Below, piece after piece: positions 20,432 to 30,400 of a stretch of DNA of 40,252 nucleotides (position 1 is its first letter; each line of letters starts with the position of its first letter). A program made the translations under genes and the position numbers. This DNA comes from Chromera velia (lineage: Eukaryota > Sar > Chromeraceae): assembly GCA_018398765.1 (NCBI GenBank), contig JAHBMJ010000810.1:1-40252 (forward strand). Reading direction: 5' to 3'. The notes under the pieces are model-generated. The model saw nothing but the letters and a program-made list of their open reading frames with translations. It made no database searches and had not been told where the DNA came from.

Positions 20432-22005
20432 AGCTTTCTAGGCCTTGCACTATAAAATTCTAAAAAAAAAATAAAAAAATGAAAGTAAATGAAAGTCTTA
20501 ATTTTTTTTTTTTAAGAATTTTACAAAACTAAAGCTGTTAGTAAAACACTTCAATCTGTAGGTGATTGAAGGTTATAAGAATTTAATCTCTGTTGCCGGT
20601 AAACCACTGAGACTGGCAATTGCCGGCAGTGAAGGGTTGTTTTCGATCAGTAGAGATCACAACCCTGCAATAATGATGAATTTAAAGATCAATTTTCTAT
20701 TGATTTTATTCCAAAATTCTAAAATTCAAAAAAAAAAAAAAATGAGGTCCTTGATTTTTTTTTTTAAGAATTTTTTAGTGCAAGCCTTTGTAAGCCTAGT
20801 TGTAAGCTTTTTGCTTATTTGAGCTTCAATAACTTGACAATCTAGTAGTTGACAATAAGGCTTGAATAAGCATCTTTACCAGCATCTTTTTTTAAAAAAA
20901 TAAAAAAATAATAATGAAATAAATCTTTCAAGATCTTTTTTTATCCGTATAGTTCTAGGACTAGCTGCATCATATATATAGCCTGCATGTGCATCGCCTA
21001 TATATATGTGTTTGAGTATTTGTTTGTTTTAAATCTGACAGGGATTCAATGAAAAGCGCATCGACAAAATCGACTGAATGACCGCGGGGGAAGCCCTCTT
21101 CACTTCTCTTTATCGAGCCATTGCAGCCTATAGCTTTGCAGTTTCTTTTATGGTCGTTCCGTTCGGCACAGAAAAAGAACACATCATGCGTGCACTTCCC
21201 CTCAGTGAATCTTTGAGTAAATCTCTTTATGACTTCAATGGAAAGGATGCATCCTGGGATGGAATTTGCAAATCACAAACACAATCCTTTTTTCGCAGCC
21301 AGAGACAGTCTGCAGAAAACCCCCAAACGCGCACTCGCGCCTGCCTTTCCCCCCTCATTCTTCCACTTCGTGCCTGAAAGCTCACAATCTTCTCCCTACT
21401 GTTTGGCCTCTTTTCTTTGTAGGGCAGAATGATTTCTTTTGTGCCAGGACGCCTCAATAGCGCGCAACCACACCCCAACCTGTGGTCCCTCCCTTTCACA
21501 CACGCAAGCACCCAAAACTCTTCCCAATAGATCATTGCAGGAAAGGAAACTGCATGCAGCAGAGACCTGCAGCTTGCAGGACATGATTCATGGAAGAACC
21601 ACTATTCCGCTATTGCCCAAGCCACGCACACACACCCTACAAAGACACGCGCTGTGGCGCCAAAGACCCACAAACATCAGCCTTTCACATTCAAAGACCC
21701 TAGCAAAGAAAAACACACATCATTCACAGCTATTGAGACTGTAACACCAGAGAGTGCCGCTTCATTCATTCTGACAGGAACCAAGAAGGACAACAGAATG
21801 CGGGCAATCAAGAAAACGTGCAAGCAAGCTTTTGAATCAGAGTCTCGTCCACTCTGCAATACCAAGCATGCCCCTTCACTCCCCTTATACGATCTGACAA
21901 CGCTCCTTTCCATGCACGCTGTTTGTTTGCAAACGAGCGTGCATGTCCTGTGAATCCCTCCACCTCCCTCCCGCGATACAGACGACACCCAAAGAGAAAC
22001 GCCCC
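20432..22005. other. AT-rich intergenic DNA with small inverted repeats, no gene seen
   Basis: Contains two related short hairpin-forming stretches. At 20452-20525 TAAAATTCTAAAAAAAA is followed by TTTTTTTTAAGAATTTTA, and a similar arrangement sits at 20710-20780. 21045-22005 is more balanced in composition and probably includes the 3'UTR of the TLDc gene. Its short open frames on both strands are not convincing. Confidence 0.55.
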
Positions 22006-23109
22006 TCAACTAGCGCTACTGGCTGCACTGGTGCTGCCCGAGAGCCTAGTCCTCAGCGCGAACACCTCAATTTCCGTCATCAGAACGTGTTGTTGCCCTC
22101 CTCCCGTCAACAAGTACTGAGATGTCCCTGGTGGGACAGCGTAGCGGGTTCCAAGAACACTGTAGCAGTTTGTCGTGTTATTGTTGAAAGCCATCAGATC
22201 ATGTCCGAAACTAGGGCCGTTAAGAGAATAGTGAAACGCTGCCTGAGGACTGCCCTTCTTTACAGGGAAACGCACGGGCTCGATGCCTTGCGCGTTGCTG
22301 AGAAGGAAGACAGACGCTGTGTCGTCTGATACATATCGGCCGTTCCCTCCTCCTGCCCAGGGTTCCTTGGTGTACCCACCAGAGATGTTCTGCCCACATT
22401 GCACGATGGTGACAGTGGGGCCTCTCCCATCGCAGATGGAATGGAAGGCTGCTGGATTCATCCCGTCTCTAGTGCCCCTGTAGATGAGGTCCCACTGCCC
22501 AGGGAACCAGGACACCAAGAGACGCTGTCGGGTCTCAGGAATCAGGATGGAATCTTTGGAGAAGCGAGGGGACGGGCGGATTCCGCACTCTCGGATACAT
22601 CTGTTGAGCGCTTCAACCTTCTCTGCAATCTGCGCATTCACCTGCGCAAGGCGCGACTCTTCGTTCAGTGCTTTCTCCTCCAGATCATACAGAACCTTCG
22701 AGATGGTCTGCAGGTTCTCGAGATACTTCGCAAACTCTTTCTTCAGAGGTTCGAGCAAGCTGCCGTTCTCGTACTCTGCAACCCTCACGGCAACTCTCAT
22801 GATGTCGTCACTCAGCTTTTTGATCTCCTCCCACGAGGAGGCTCCCCAGTTCAGCGTCTCAAGGAAGTCAGGGAAGTCATTTTGGAGTCTGCCTGGGAAA
22901 ACCCAGTCGGACAAGAAAGTGGAGACGTCCTCTACACGCTTGTGTTCGACCACGCTAAGAGAGAAGGTAGGGTTGGGAGCAAAAATGTCGATGGCGGGAT
23001 TCTCTAAAGAGCAGGAGGAGGTACGCACTTCTTTCAGAGCCTCCATTCGGCCCGCAGTGCCAACGATCTTCTCGTGGTACTTCTTGATCTCAGAAAGCAA
23101 ATCTGACAT
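22006..23109 (-). CDS. TLDc domain protein with coiled coil
   Basis: Single exon, 367 residues, from the ATG at 23107-23109 (MSDLLSEIKKYHEKIVGTAG). The frame is open further upstream but has no earlier ATG. Residues ~90-175 are charged and helical (coiled coil: EPLKKEFAKYLENLQTISKV, RLAQVNAQIAEKVEALNRCI). Residues ~190-352 form a TLDc domain: WDLIYRGTRDGMNPAAFHSI, GPTVTIVQC, ISGGYTKEPWAGG, YVSDDTASVFLLSNAQGIEP, PVRFPVKKG, and the terminal EIEVFAL strand. TLDc domains in other eukaryotes occur in oxidation-resistance proteins and bind the V-ATPase. In protists many coiled-coil + TLDc proteins have no known role. No signal peptide or membrane segment is seen. Divergent from the membrane-protein gene, with GAGACGG at 23219-23225, about 110 bases upstream. 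Confidence 0.9.
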   Translation of the reverse strand: MSDLLSEIKKYHEKIVGTAGRMEALKEVRTSSCSLENPAIDIFAPNPTFSLSVVEHKRVEDVSTFLSDWVFPGRLQNDFPDFLETLNWGASSWEEIKKLSDDIMRVAVRVAEYENGSLLEPLKKEFAKYLENLQTISKVLYDLEEKALNEESRLAQVNAQIAEKVEALNRCIRECGIRPSPRFSKDSILIPETRQRLLVSWFPGQWDLIYRGTRDGMNPAAFHSICDGRGPTVTIVQCGQNISGGYTKEPWAGGGNGRYVSDDTASVFLLSNAQGIEPVRFPVKKGSPQAAFHYSLNGPSFGHDLMAFNNNTTNCYSVLGTRYAVPPGTSQYLLTGGGQQHVLMTEIEVFALRTRLSGSTSAASSAS

Positions 23110-23893
23110 CGTGGAGGAAGAACAATTTCTTGCAAGAGTGGGATGTGCAGCAGGACGGAAGTCGAAGTGAAAAGTAGACGGGGCAAAAATGAGACAGGAG
23201 AGCTCACGCAGGAATGTGGAGACGGCGTCACACGGGACTGTTTTCAGACTGACCAGAGGTGCTAAACAGAAAGGGTCATCAAAGATTCCCTCGCAAACAC
23301 GTTCCAATTAAAAGCTGTCTGCTTCACCAATGGGCCAATTCCGGGTCCACTATATATATCAGATATTCTGTCACAGAGACACAATGTAGTGCATGGTACT
23401 AAGTTACCAAGTCGTTGGGACATAGTTGGGACATGCACGCATGTTTGGTAGGTGCCCCGCGCTATACGCTTTCCGCGGGGCCATTGAAATTTGTCTGACC
23501 TTTTCGTCTGTACGCGTACGCGTCCTCTTCTTTTCTGTCCGTCGACCTTGCATTGAGACATGCAAAGTGATCGATAGTCTCTTCACTTTCTGAAACCCAA
23601 CACAAGAAAGCACACCAATCCGTTATCCACGTTGATCACGTTCATAAGAACCAAGCAACATCTCTGCATTTCTCTTCACGTCGGGGCCACACGAGCGGAA
23701 AAGGGAGGGCAACCTCTCAAGAGTAACATGCTCATTGTATTATAATTATATTGTCTGCCGGCCCCTCAAATTCCGCAAATGCTTATTGGCCAGCAGCCTG
23801 TACAGCTTCTTCGCCGATAAGCGCTCTTTCGATGTATCCATAGGATGCATTGCTGCTGTTTCAGATAGTCTGATAGAGGATTTTCATGCAGTC
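23110..23893. promoter_or_regulatory. Divergent spacer between TLDc and membrane-protein genes
   Basis: 784 bases between opposing start codons, presumed to contain both promoters. One GAGACGG lies at 23219-23225. The plus-strand frame is open upstream of 23894 back to 23735, without an ATG. Confidence 0.35.
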
Positions 23894-25645
23894 ATGGCAC
23901 CTTCGGGGGAAGGAAGACGATGCTGCAAGGTGGAATGCCCAAGGAGAAGATCTTTTTCCTTTCAGCACTTCTTGGCTAAGGGCCCTCCGTGGCAGTCCTG
24001 TGTGCTGTTCGCGCTGCAGCTCCTCTGCATGACCGTCATTCTCTGGTTGCGGTGGACCTTCCCAGCACCCATGGGGAGGCGAGCCCGAGAGGAGGTCGTC
24101 GGCAACAGAGTGCGCTCAGGGCGTGGGGGTGGCAAGAACATCAACGATCATCAGAACAGGGTACTGCGCACCATCGGTGGAATTGGGGGTGTGGGAGTGT
24201 GCACTTCGAACTTTGTGTTCGAGTATTTCCTCGCGCTTGAGGAGTTTTTAGTCTTCAAAGGTATTTTTGGACTTACCTGCGCTGCAGTGGCTTCCTGTTG
24301 GGGCGTCGAGTGGTTTTTCTTCACTGATTTTGTGACTCGATCCCTTCTTGCTGTAACTGCTGTTTTTCTGGCCCTCACTCTTCCACACATCTATGCTATT
24401 GCGCATGTTCGCGGGTTGCAACAGCACTCTCAAAACGTCGAGAGAAGACTCCGTGCACCCGACCCCGTTCCCTCACCTTCAGAGAAGGGGGCTCGGTGTT
24501 GGCGTGTAAAGTCGGTAGTGCAGAAGACCGTCCTTCTCCTCTCTCCCATGCGAGCAAAGAGTGCACTCCACGTGACACTCCTCACATTCTTCAGAATTGC
24601 AATCGAATACATTGACATATCCACAGACATTGGGGCAGGGGTTCTGTTTCTTCGTCTTGGCTACAAGTCTACTCTGCCTCTCCAGTCTGTGGACGTGTTG
24701 GCCTTCGGGGTCCTCGGGTTTGCCGTTCTCGACACTTTCCCGTTTGCTGTCAGGTATGCCCTTCCTCCGACCCTGTTCTCCGAGAGGTTTCTGCTCTGGC
24801 TCTACGGCGTGTCTGTATTCTGTGAATTCCTCATCTTTGTCTTTACCATCGTGCTCATCCAATCTATGTGGACGCACTTTGGGAACGAAGACGCAGAAGC
24901 TTCCTTCATCATTCTGGACATTCTCTCCACAGCCTTTGGCATTTTGACCGGGCTGGTTGTCATGTACGTCAACGGTCTGGACTCCCGCCTCAAGACTGCA
25001 AAGTCCCAGGTGACCACAAGCCTCCGCAGACTGCAGAGGACACTCACGAACTCTTCGGTTCAATCCCCTCGGAAGTCTCCCATCCCTAGTCCGAGCCGCA
25101 CTCCTGTGCACTTGGCAGAGACAGCGCAGATCCCTCTGCCTGTCAGTGACTCTACGCACAGAGGAGTTGTCGGATTCCAGACTCAGCCTAGTCTGACAGC
25201 TGTAGTTGTCCCCTCAGAAGACGGCCTAGTCCCAGCAACACCTCAACTGCAGCAGCAACAACAGCAGCATAGCCAGAGCGCCAGAACTCTGCAGAAGGAA
25301 GACTCTGAGGTACAGAAAAGAAACGGGGGGCTAGAGGATGGAGACCGGACGTCCATGGATTACAATTCCGAGTCCATCCATATCTATGACAGCAGAGAAG
25401 ACACGCTACTGAGATTGCCTGGAGGGGGAACGGAGGCTCCCTCCGTCGGTCTGCGTGGAGAGCGAGAAGGCATCCGGGTCGCTGTAGCAAGAAGGGAGAA
25501 AGGAAAGCAAACTCTCGGCTTCGGCTACCCGCCGCGATTGCCTCACCTTCAGACCCGCCAGAGTATCGACTCGCCCTCAGGCTCCGATAGCGCATCTCTG
25601 TCTTCAAAGGTTGTAGGTGTCAATGAAATTAATTCAGAACCCTGA
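23894..25645 (+). CDS. Multi-pass membrane protein of unknown family
   Basis: Single exon, 583 residues from the first ATG (MAPSGEGRRCCKVECPRRRS). I see about six to eight hydrophobic segments: ~35-55, ~112-140, ~147-170, ~224-255, ~266-288, ~299-323 and ~337-359. A soluble C-terminal tail of ~220 residues is rich in Ser, Pro and Thr with a short Gln run (PQLQQQQQQHSQ). Before the middle segments lies IEYIDISTDIGAG, an acidic-Asp motif within a membrane stretch that recalls the D..TD motif of XK-type scramblase relatives. That is only a resemblance. Short basic turns (MRAKSA, LSERF) suggest cytosolic loops. No catalytic or transporter signature is recognised. Function unknown. The tail could be a phosphorylation-rich regulatory region. 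Confidence 0.78.
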   Translation: MAPSGEGRRCCKVECPRRRSFSFQHFLAKGPPWQSCVLFALQLLCMTVILWLRWTFPAPMGRRAREEVVGNRVRSGRGGGKNINDHQNRVLRTIGGIGGVGVCTSNFVFEYFLALEEFLVFKGIFGLTCAAVASCWGVEWFFFTDFVTRSLLAVTAVFLALTLPHIYAIAHVRGLQQHSQNVERRLRAPDPVPSPSEKGARCWRVKSVVQKTVLLLSPMRAKSALHVTLLTFFRIAIEYIDISTDIGAGVLFLRLGYKSTLPLQSVDVLAFGVLGFAVLDTFPFAVRYALPPTLFSERFLLWLYGVSVFCEFLIFVFTIVLIQSMWTHFGNEDAEASFIILDILSTAFGILTGLVVMYVNGLDSRLKTAKSQVTTSLRRLQRTLTNSSVQSPRKSPIPSPSRTPVHLAETAQIPLPVSDSTHRGVVGFQTQPSLTAVVVPSEDGLVPATPQLQQQQQQHSQSARTLQKEDSEVQKRNGGLEDGDRTSMDYNSESIHIYDSREDTLLRLPGGGTEAPSVGLRGEREGIRVAVARREKGKQTLGFGYPPRLPHLQTRQSIDSPSGSDSASLSSKVVGVNEINSEP

Positions 25646-26545
25646 CTGAGCGGCTCATTCGGTTCGCTACCCGACACTTTTAAGTCTGGGTCGGTCCGTT
25701 TCTCAACGGCACCACACCCTTCCTTAATTGTTGGTGACGCAGGAAGTCGCGAGAAAGTGAATGTGGGCCCTCCTGCCGGTCCATCCTCATAACTTCCCTA
25801 GCAACTTCCTTATACATGCAGTCGCCCACCTTGTCATCCATTTGCTTGATGCCGCAAATCAAGTTTATTCATCAGGCAATTACATATTTTAGTTTGAAGT
25901 GAAACTAGAAGTGAAAAACGCTTTTTTATGGATTTTCCCTGTTTGATCAAAACTTTAGAAAAATTTAGAAAAAAAATCCTGGCTTAGCTTGCCAAAGAGA
26001 GTTTTTGCGTTTAACCTTGACATATATTCGTTGTATTAATGAATGCGGACAGCAATAACGTACGGAATAATATATAATTATTCTACTACTACTTATAGCC
26101 TAGCTTGTAACTTTAATGGCTCTAGTAATGGCTTAAAAACAATCACTTTGATGACGATTAAATTAAATTGAATCATAAAGTTGAAGTGCAAACCTAATTA
26201 TTAAACTCTAGCTTTAACTATACTTTTATTTTAACTTGAACTACAAACAGTAGAGTCTAAGTATACTATAGATTATTAGTATATAAGTACTAATTATATA
26301 AAGAGAAATTTCGCCTCCAGGTTCTGTACTATGCAGTATGTATGTCCTCCACATTTCACAACAAAATTCAACTTGAACTGACGTTAGATATATCGATTGA
26401 ATACAAAAAGGCTGACACCGATAATATGTGACCAATATTAGCGCATATGCCACTCACATTGATGACGGTGATGATGATCAGATGATCACCACCAACTTGA
26501 AATATGCATGTAATGACAAACAGTTTCTGCTCAGCGCTAGTCCTT
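25646..26545. other. AT-rich intergenic DNA, no gene seen
   Basis: Convergent 3' flanks of the membrane-protein gene and of the small minus-strand gene. Strongly AT-rich from 25870 to 26450. Nothing coding is visible. Confidence 0.65.
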
Positions 26546-27118
26546 CTAGCGGCCTTTGAACAAGTCTTTCTGTTCCCACAGAGACTTCACCGTGATTTCT
26601 CGGATGTGAGGGTCTGACTTCACCCACCAGCCGTGGGCGTTTGCTCGCCCTTTGGCTGCCTTCAACTCATTGAACTGATTGTCGACAAGCCTTGAGAAGT
26701 CCTCTAAGCTTGTGGGGCTGCGGTCTTTCAATATGCGGACTGCAACGGCATGGTAGCTCGGAATGAAATTGCGAAAAAAGAGCCTGTCCCACTCGAAATG
26801 GTAGAAGAGGCGTTTCTTGTCTTGCTTCGCCTTCTCCCGTTTTTCGGCATCTGTTCTCAAATCCTTCAAGAAGAATGGGCATGCCTCGTAGCAGCAGTGG
26901 TTCGTCAGAAGACCACACACGTCAAGGCTCAGTTGGTCGTCAGGGGCGCGCCCAGCGTTGAGGTCCGACACTTCAGACAGCGTGAACAGCTTCGGTGCGC
27001 AGTCCCGGTGGTGGAAGTCCATGTAGGGCATGACCCGCTTCAGGAGGGCGTCTCTCCTTCCCGACAGCCTCTCGGATCGAGATTGGACCGCTCCCCTGAA
27101 TCTGCGTGCGTCAATCAA
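26546..27118 (-). CDS. Small Cys/charged protein, unassigned
   Basis: The frame is open from about 27121 to 26546. It has no ATG at its 5' end; the first ATG in frame is at 27029-27031 (MPYMDFHHRDCAPKLFTLSE), giving 161 residues. It reads like a real protein: VCGLLTNHCCYEACPFFLKD, then a charged helix (KREKAKQDKKRLFYHFEWDR), FIPSYHAVAVRILKDRSPTS and a C-terminal GWWVKSDPHIREITVKSLWE. I do not recognise the family. Just upstream (about 27131-27206, minus strand) another frame starts MRLPTLLHLLLIPLHVIQMP, which looks like a signal peptide. It may be an upstream exon or a frameshifted start. Lies 286 bases downstream of the PARP gene stop on the same strand. Confidence 0.5.
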   Translation of the reverse strand: MIDARRFRGAVQSRSERLSGRRDALLKRVMPYMDFHHRDCAPKLFTLSEVSDLNAGRAPDDQLSLDVCGLLTNHCCYEACPFFLKDLRTDAEKREKAKQDKKRLFYHFEWDRLFFRNFIPSYHAVAVRILKDRSPTSLEDFSRLVDNQFNELKAAKGRANAHGWWVKSDPHIREITVKSLWEQKDLFKGR

Positions 27119-27404
27119 CGTTCAGATGTAAGCATGCAGACAGGGAGGGGGGCATCTGGATCACATGAAGTGGAATGAGAAGTAGATGAAGTAGAGTTGG
27201 AAGTCTCATGCATGCAGCTTTCTGCCTGTTTCTTCTGAACATTCAGAGGTAGAGAGCAAAAACTACACCCGAGTGAACCAAGTAAAAACAGCAATGGCTA
27301 CTTCAAAGCCCATTCAACCGATCGGAGTCCGGCATCACCATTCATTATCCTGCACATTGACGTGTTTTGAAGACAGTGTGCACAGGACGTCCGTCAGTTT
27401 TTCC
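27119..27404. other. Short intergenic spacer
   Basis: Between the PARP gene stop codon and the small minus-strand gene. Contains the leader-like minus-strand frame described with that gene. Nothing else is recognised. Confidence 0.4.
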
Positions 27405-30400
27405 TTAAATCGAGAACACATGAGAGAACTCGCCCAATTCGAATCCGAACCGAAGCTGACTGGCTGACGCTTTTGCCTCGTCCAGCTGCTTCCTCACATG
27501 GGAGGCCAGAATTTGACGGGGATCGAAATCCCCCTTTGCGCCCCAGACCGCACCCCCCCTTCCCTCAACAGCCTCCAGGTAGAGTGCTACCTGGACTGTT
27601 CTCCCCCTTTCCTGTTCTTGGGGCAGGTGGTCAACCAAGAACCCTTTCATCGAGACTGAGTCGGTGAAGGAACGGAGCAACTCACCCACTGCCACTGGAT
27701 CCAGTGAGGACACGCTCAAACTTTCTTCGCGAGGCACACCGAGGGTCAGAGAGGACCTCCGTCGGGGTCCCCTCGGAGACGGCAGTCGGGGGGGAAATTC
27801 AAAATCGACATCCTCCTCCTCCCCCCCTTCCTTTATCTCAAGCCCTCCGAGTGACTGCTGAGGGAAAGCGGCAGGGTGCACCTTCTCCCATTCGCTTCCC
27901 ACACTTCCTGCAGAGACCTCCCTATCCCCTGACGGGGTTTGGGTTGCTGGGGGTTGGTGTGAGGAGGAAGAGGAAGAGGAAGGGCAAAATGACGAGACGT
28001 CACGGACAGGAAGGGAGAGCGGGACGTCGCTGTTCAGTCTCCCTCTGCGGTTTTCGAATTCCCGGAGAAGACGAACAAAACCGAACACAGCGACCACCGC
28101 AAATGCAGAACAGTTCGTGTACCTGCGCTCAAGAAGCCACTTAGTCACTCACTTGTGCACCAAACAAGGCAAGAAGAAGGACGAGAAGCAAAAAAAAAAA
28201 GAGGAATATGTTCTTCACTCGAGTTTCTCCTTCTTCCATCGACACTATACCAAGCGGCCTCTGCCCGACCACGTTCACAGATTCCTCCCCCAGCCCCCGA
28301 TACAAAAACAAAAACACGGCCTCACGGACTCAGAAGAGAGCAAGGAAGCCTAAGCAAAATTATTATTTCTGCTCTCCCCACGTGCATTCCTGTGCCTCTC
28401 TCTCTGTCAATCTCTTCACTCCGCTCAGAGAATGTCGTGATGCAAAAAGTCTCTCTGCATCACTCAGACCAACCACCTGTCTCTTCCTTCCCTGCCTCTC
28501 TCGGCCTTCATGTGTTCACATGCTGGCTGATAGACAGACCCACTCACAGACTGACTGACTGACTGACCGTTTTTTGAGAAAAACCTTCCCCGTGTGAATT
28601 GTCGCCTTGTTGATGTCCACGAGACCGACCAGCCCATCCCTCTCCCAGTCCTCAAATGTCTCCGGAATCTCCCTCTGTCTCTGACGCTCTCCCTCTGCCC
28701 CCACAAGGGGGTGTTGCTCCTTCTCCAAATCCTTTCCGAATGTTCGGATGTCAACCTGCAACGTCTCTCGCAGGGCCTCCCCCTTTGTCTTCCCTGTCGA
28801 CTTCAGATGGGCTTTGCACGCCCTCTGAATGGCTTCTCCCAACAACGCAAACGCAAAGCGGGAGAGTACGGGAGACGATTTCGCTTTCCCATCAGGTCCG
28901 AGTCGAAAGATGACATCGCTTTGCCACAGGAGACAAGCAAGCGGGATCACCATCGACAAACACCCGTTTTTGGTCGACAGAAGTTCAGACGGATCCCTCC
29001 TTTCCCCTTCCCCTGTGCTCTCATCTAAGGGTTCCAAAGCGTGAACCAGACTCGAAAGAAACGGCTGGAAGAAACCCCAGTGAGCGTCACAGATGTTACG
29101 CACACGTCGTGCCATCTCAAGGCAAAAACACAACAACTGAGCATCTCTCGCCGCCTGCTGCTCCACCGACTCACCACAGGGGGGCGGTTTTCCCTTCCGC
29201 GCCTTCAAACCAAGAAAGAGGGCCTCAACCGCAGAGACCCATGTGCAGACACACAGGGCCGCAGGCTGCGCCCACTGGAAACAAAAGACAGAACGGGTGA
29301 ATGTGTACGAATAGAATGCGCGTACCAGGGTTTCGAGTCGGCGCTTCTCTTTTTCATTCTCCCCTTCCCCCTCGGGAGGGATACCTCTCTCGCAGTCTCT
29401 CACGAGCGTGCTAATCGAATCTTCAAATGGAAGAAGATCCGCGTTGTTCCCCATCCCCCCTGACTTTTTCTTTTTCCCTCCGCCCCCCTCCTCACTTGCT
29501 TCCATTCCCTCCGCTTCTGGATACTCATTTGCCACAAACACCTCAGGCAATTTGATCTCTTTCTTGAAAGAAGTCGACAAAACGACTACGTTCCAGGGCT
29601 CTGCTACAGATGCATCCGTGGGAAGAAGGGAAAGGGGCATACCCCTAAGCGGAAGGTTCAGAAGACAATCATCTCCCAAAATTTCCAACGCCTCATCCCT
29701 GTCTGCCCCCTCAGCGACAGTCGCCCCCCTCCTCACTGCCGCTTTCATGAACCGTAATTGGAGCATCCGCTGGAACCAGCGGGACACCGCCCTCCCCCTG
29801 CCCGTGCGTGCTGCGACTGCGGAGAGTGTCTTGAGGTCAGAGACGATCTTCTGGAGTTTTGCAGAAATCTGGCGGCATGAGCGCACGACATCCTGAGGAA
29901 GCTCCTCGGGATAATTTCCTGAGGGGACGCCTCGCAGACAGATGCAGGAAGGGACAAAGGGAGCAACAGAATATTTAAAGGAAAAGAGGCGACAGAGATG
30001 ACACACAAACACACACACACACTCTCTCACTCACTCACTCACTCACTCACTCACGCACGCACGCACGCACACCTCCCCCCTAACATACACCGGCAGGGAG
30101 GTCATCGGCAGCACTCAGAAAAGAAACACTCGAGTGACTCAGCAACACCCCCCCAAAAAACATCACGGTGAAAGAATGGCAAAGAAATCAACCACCGAGT
30201 TTCGATCACCCAAAGACCTCTCTGTCACTCCTTCCGTTTGCTGACCTTCGCTCCTTTCCTTTTGGATCACATCAGGGTGTCTCCGGTCTTCGCTTTCCCT
30301 TCCCACCGCTTCTGAGTGACGGCTCAAGAGCCGGGCAATGGCCCCCTGTACTGAGCCCCCTAGTTGAAACACCAAGGGCCCAAAGGAGACGATACGATGG

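Noticed and set aside
23110-23307. Upstream extension of the TLDc protein by 66 residues
   Set aside because: The open frame has no ATG before the one at 23107-23109. It is likely 5'UTR.
23735-23893. Upstream extension of the membrane protein by 53 residues
   Set aside because: No ATG in this part of the frame. The first ATG is at 23894.
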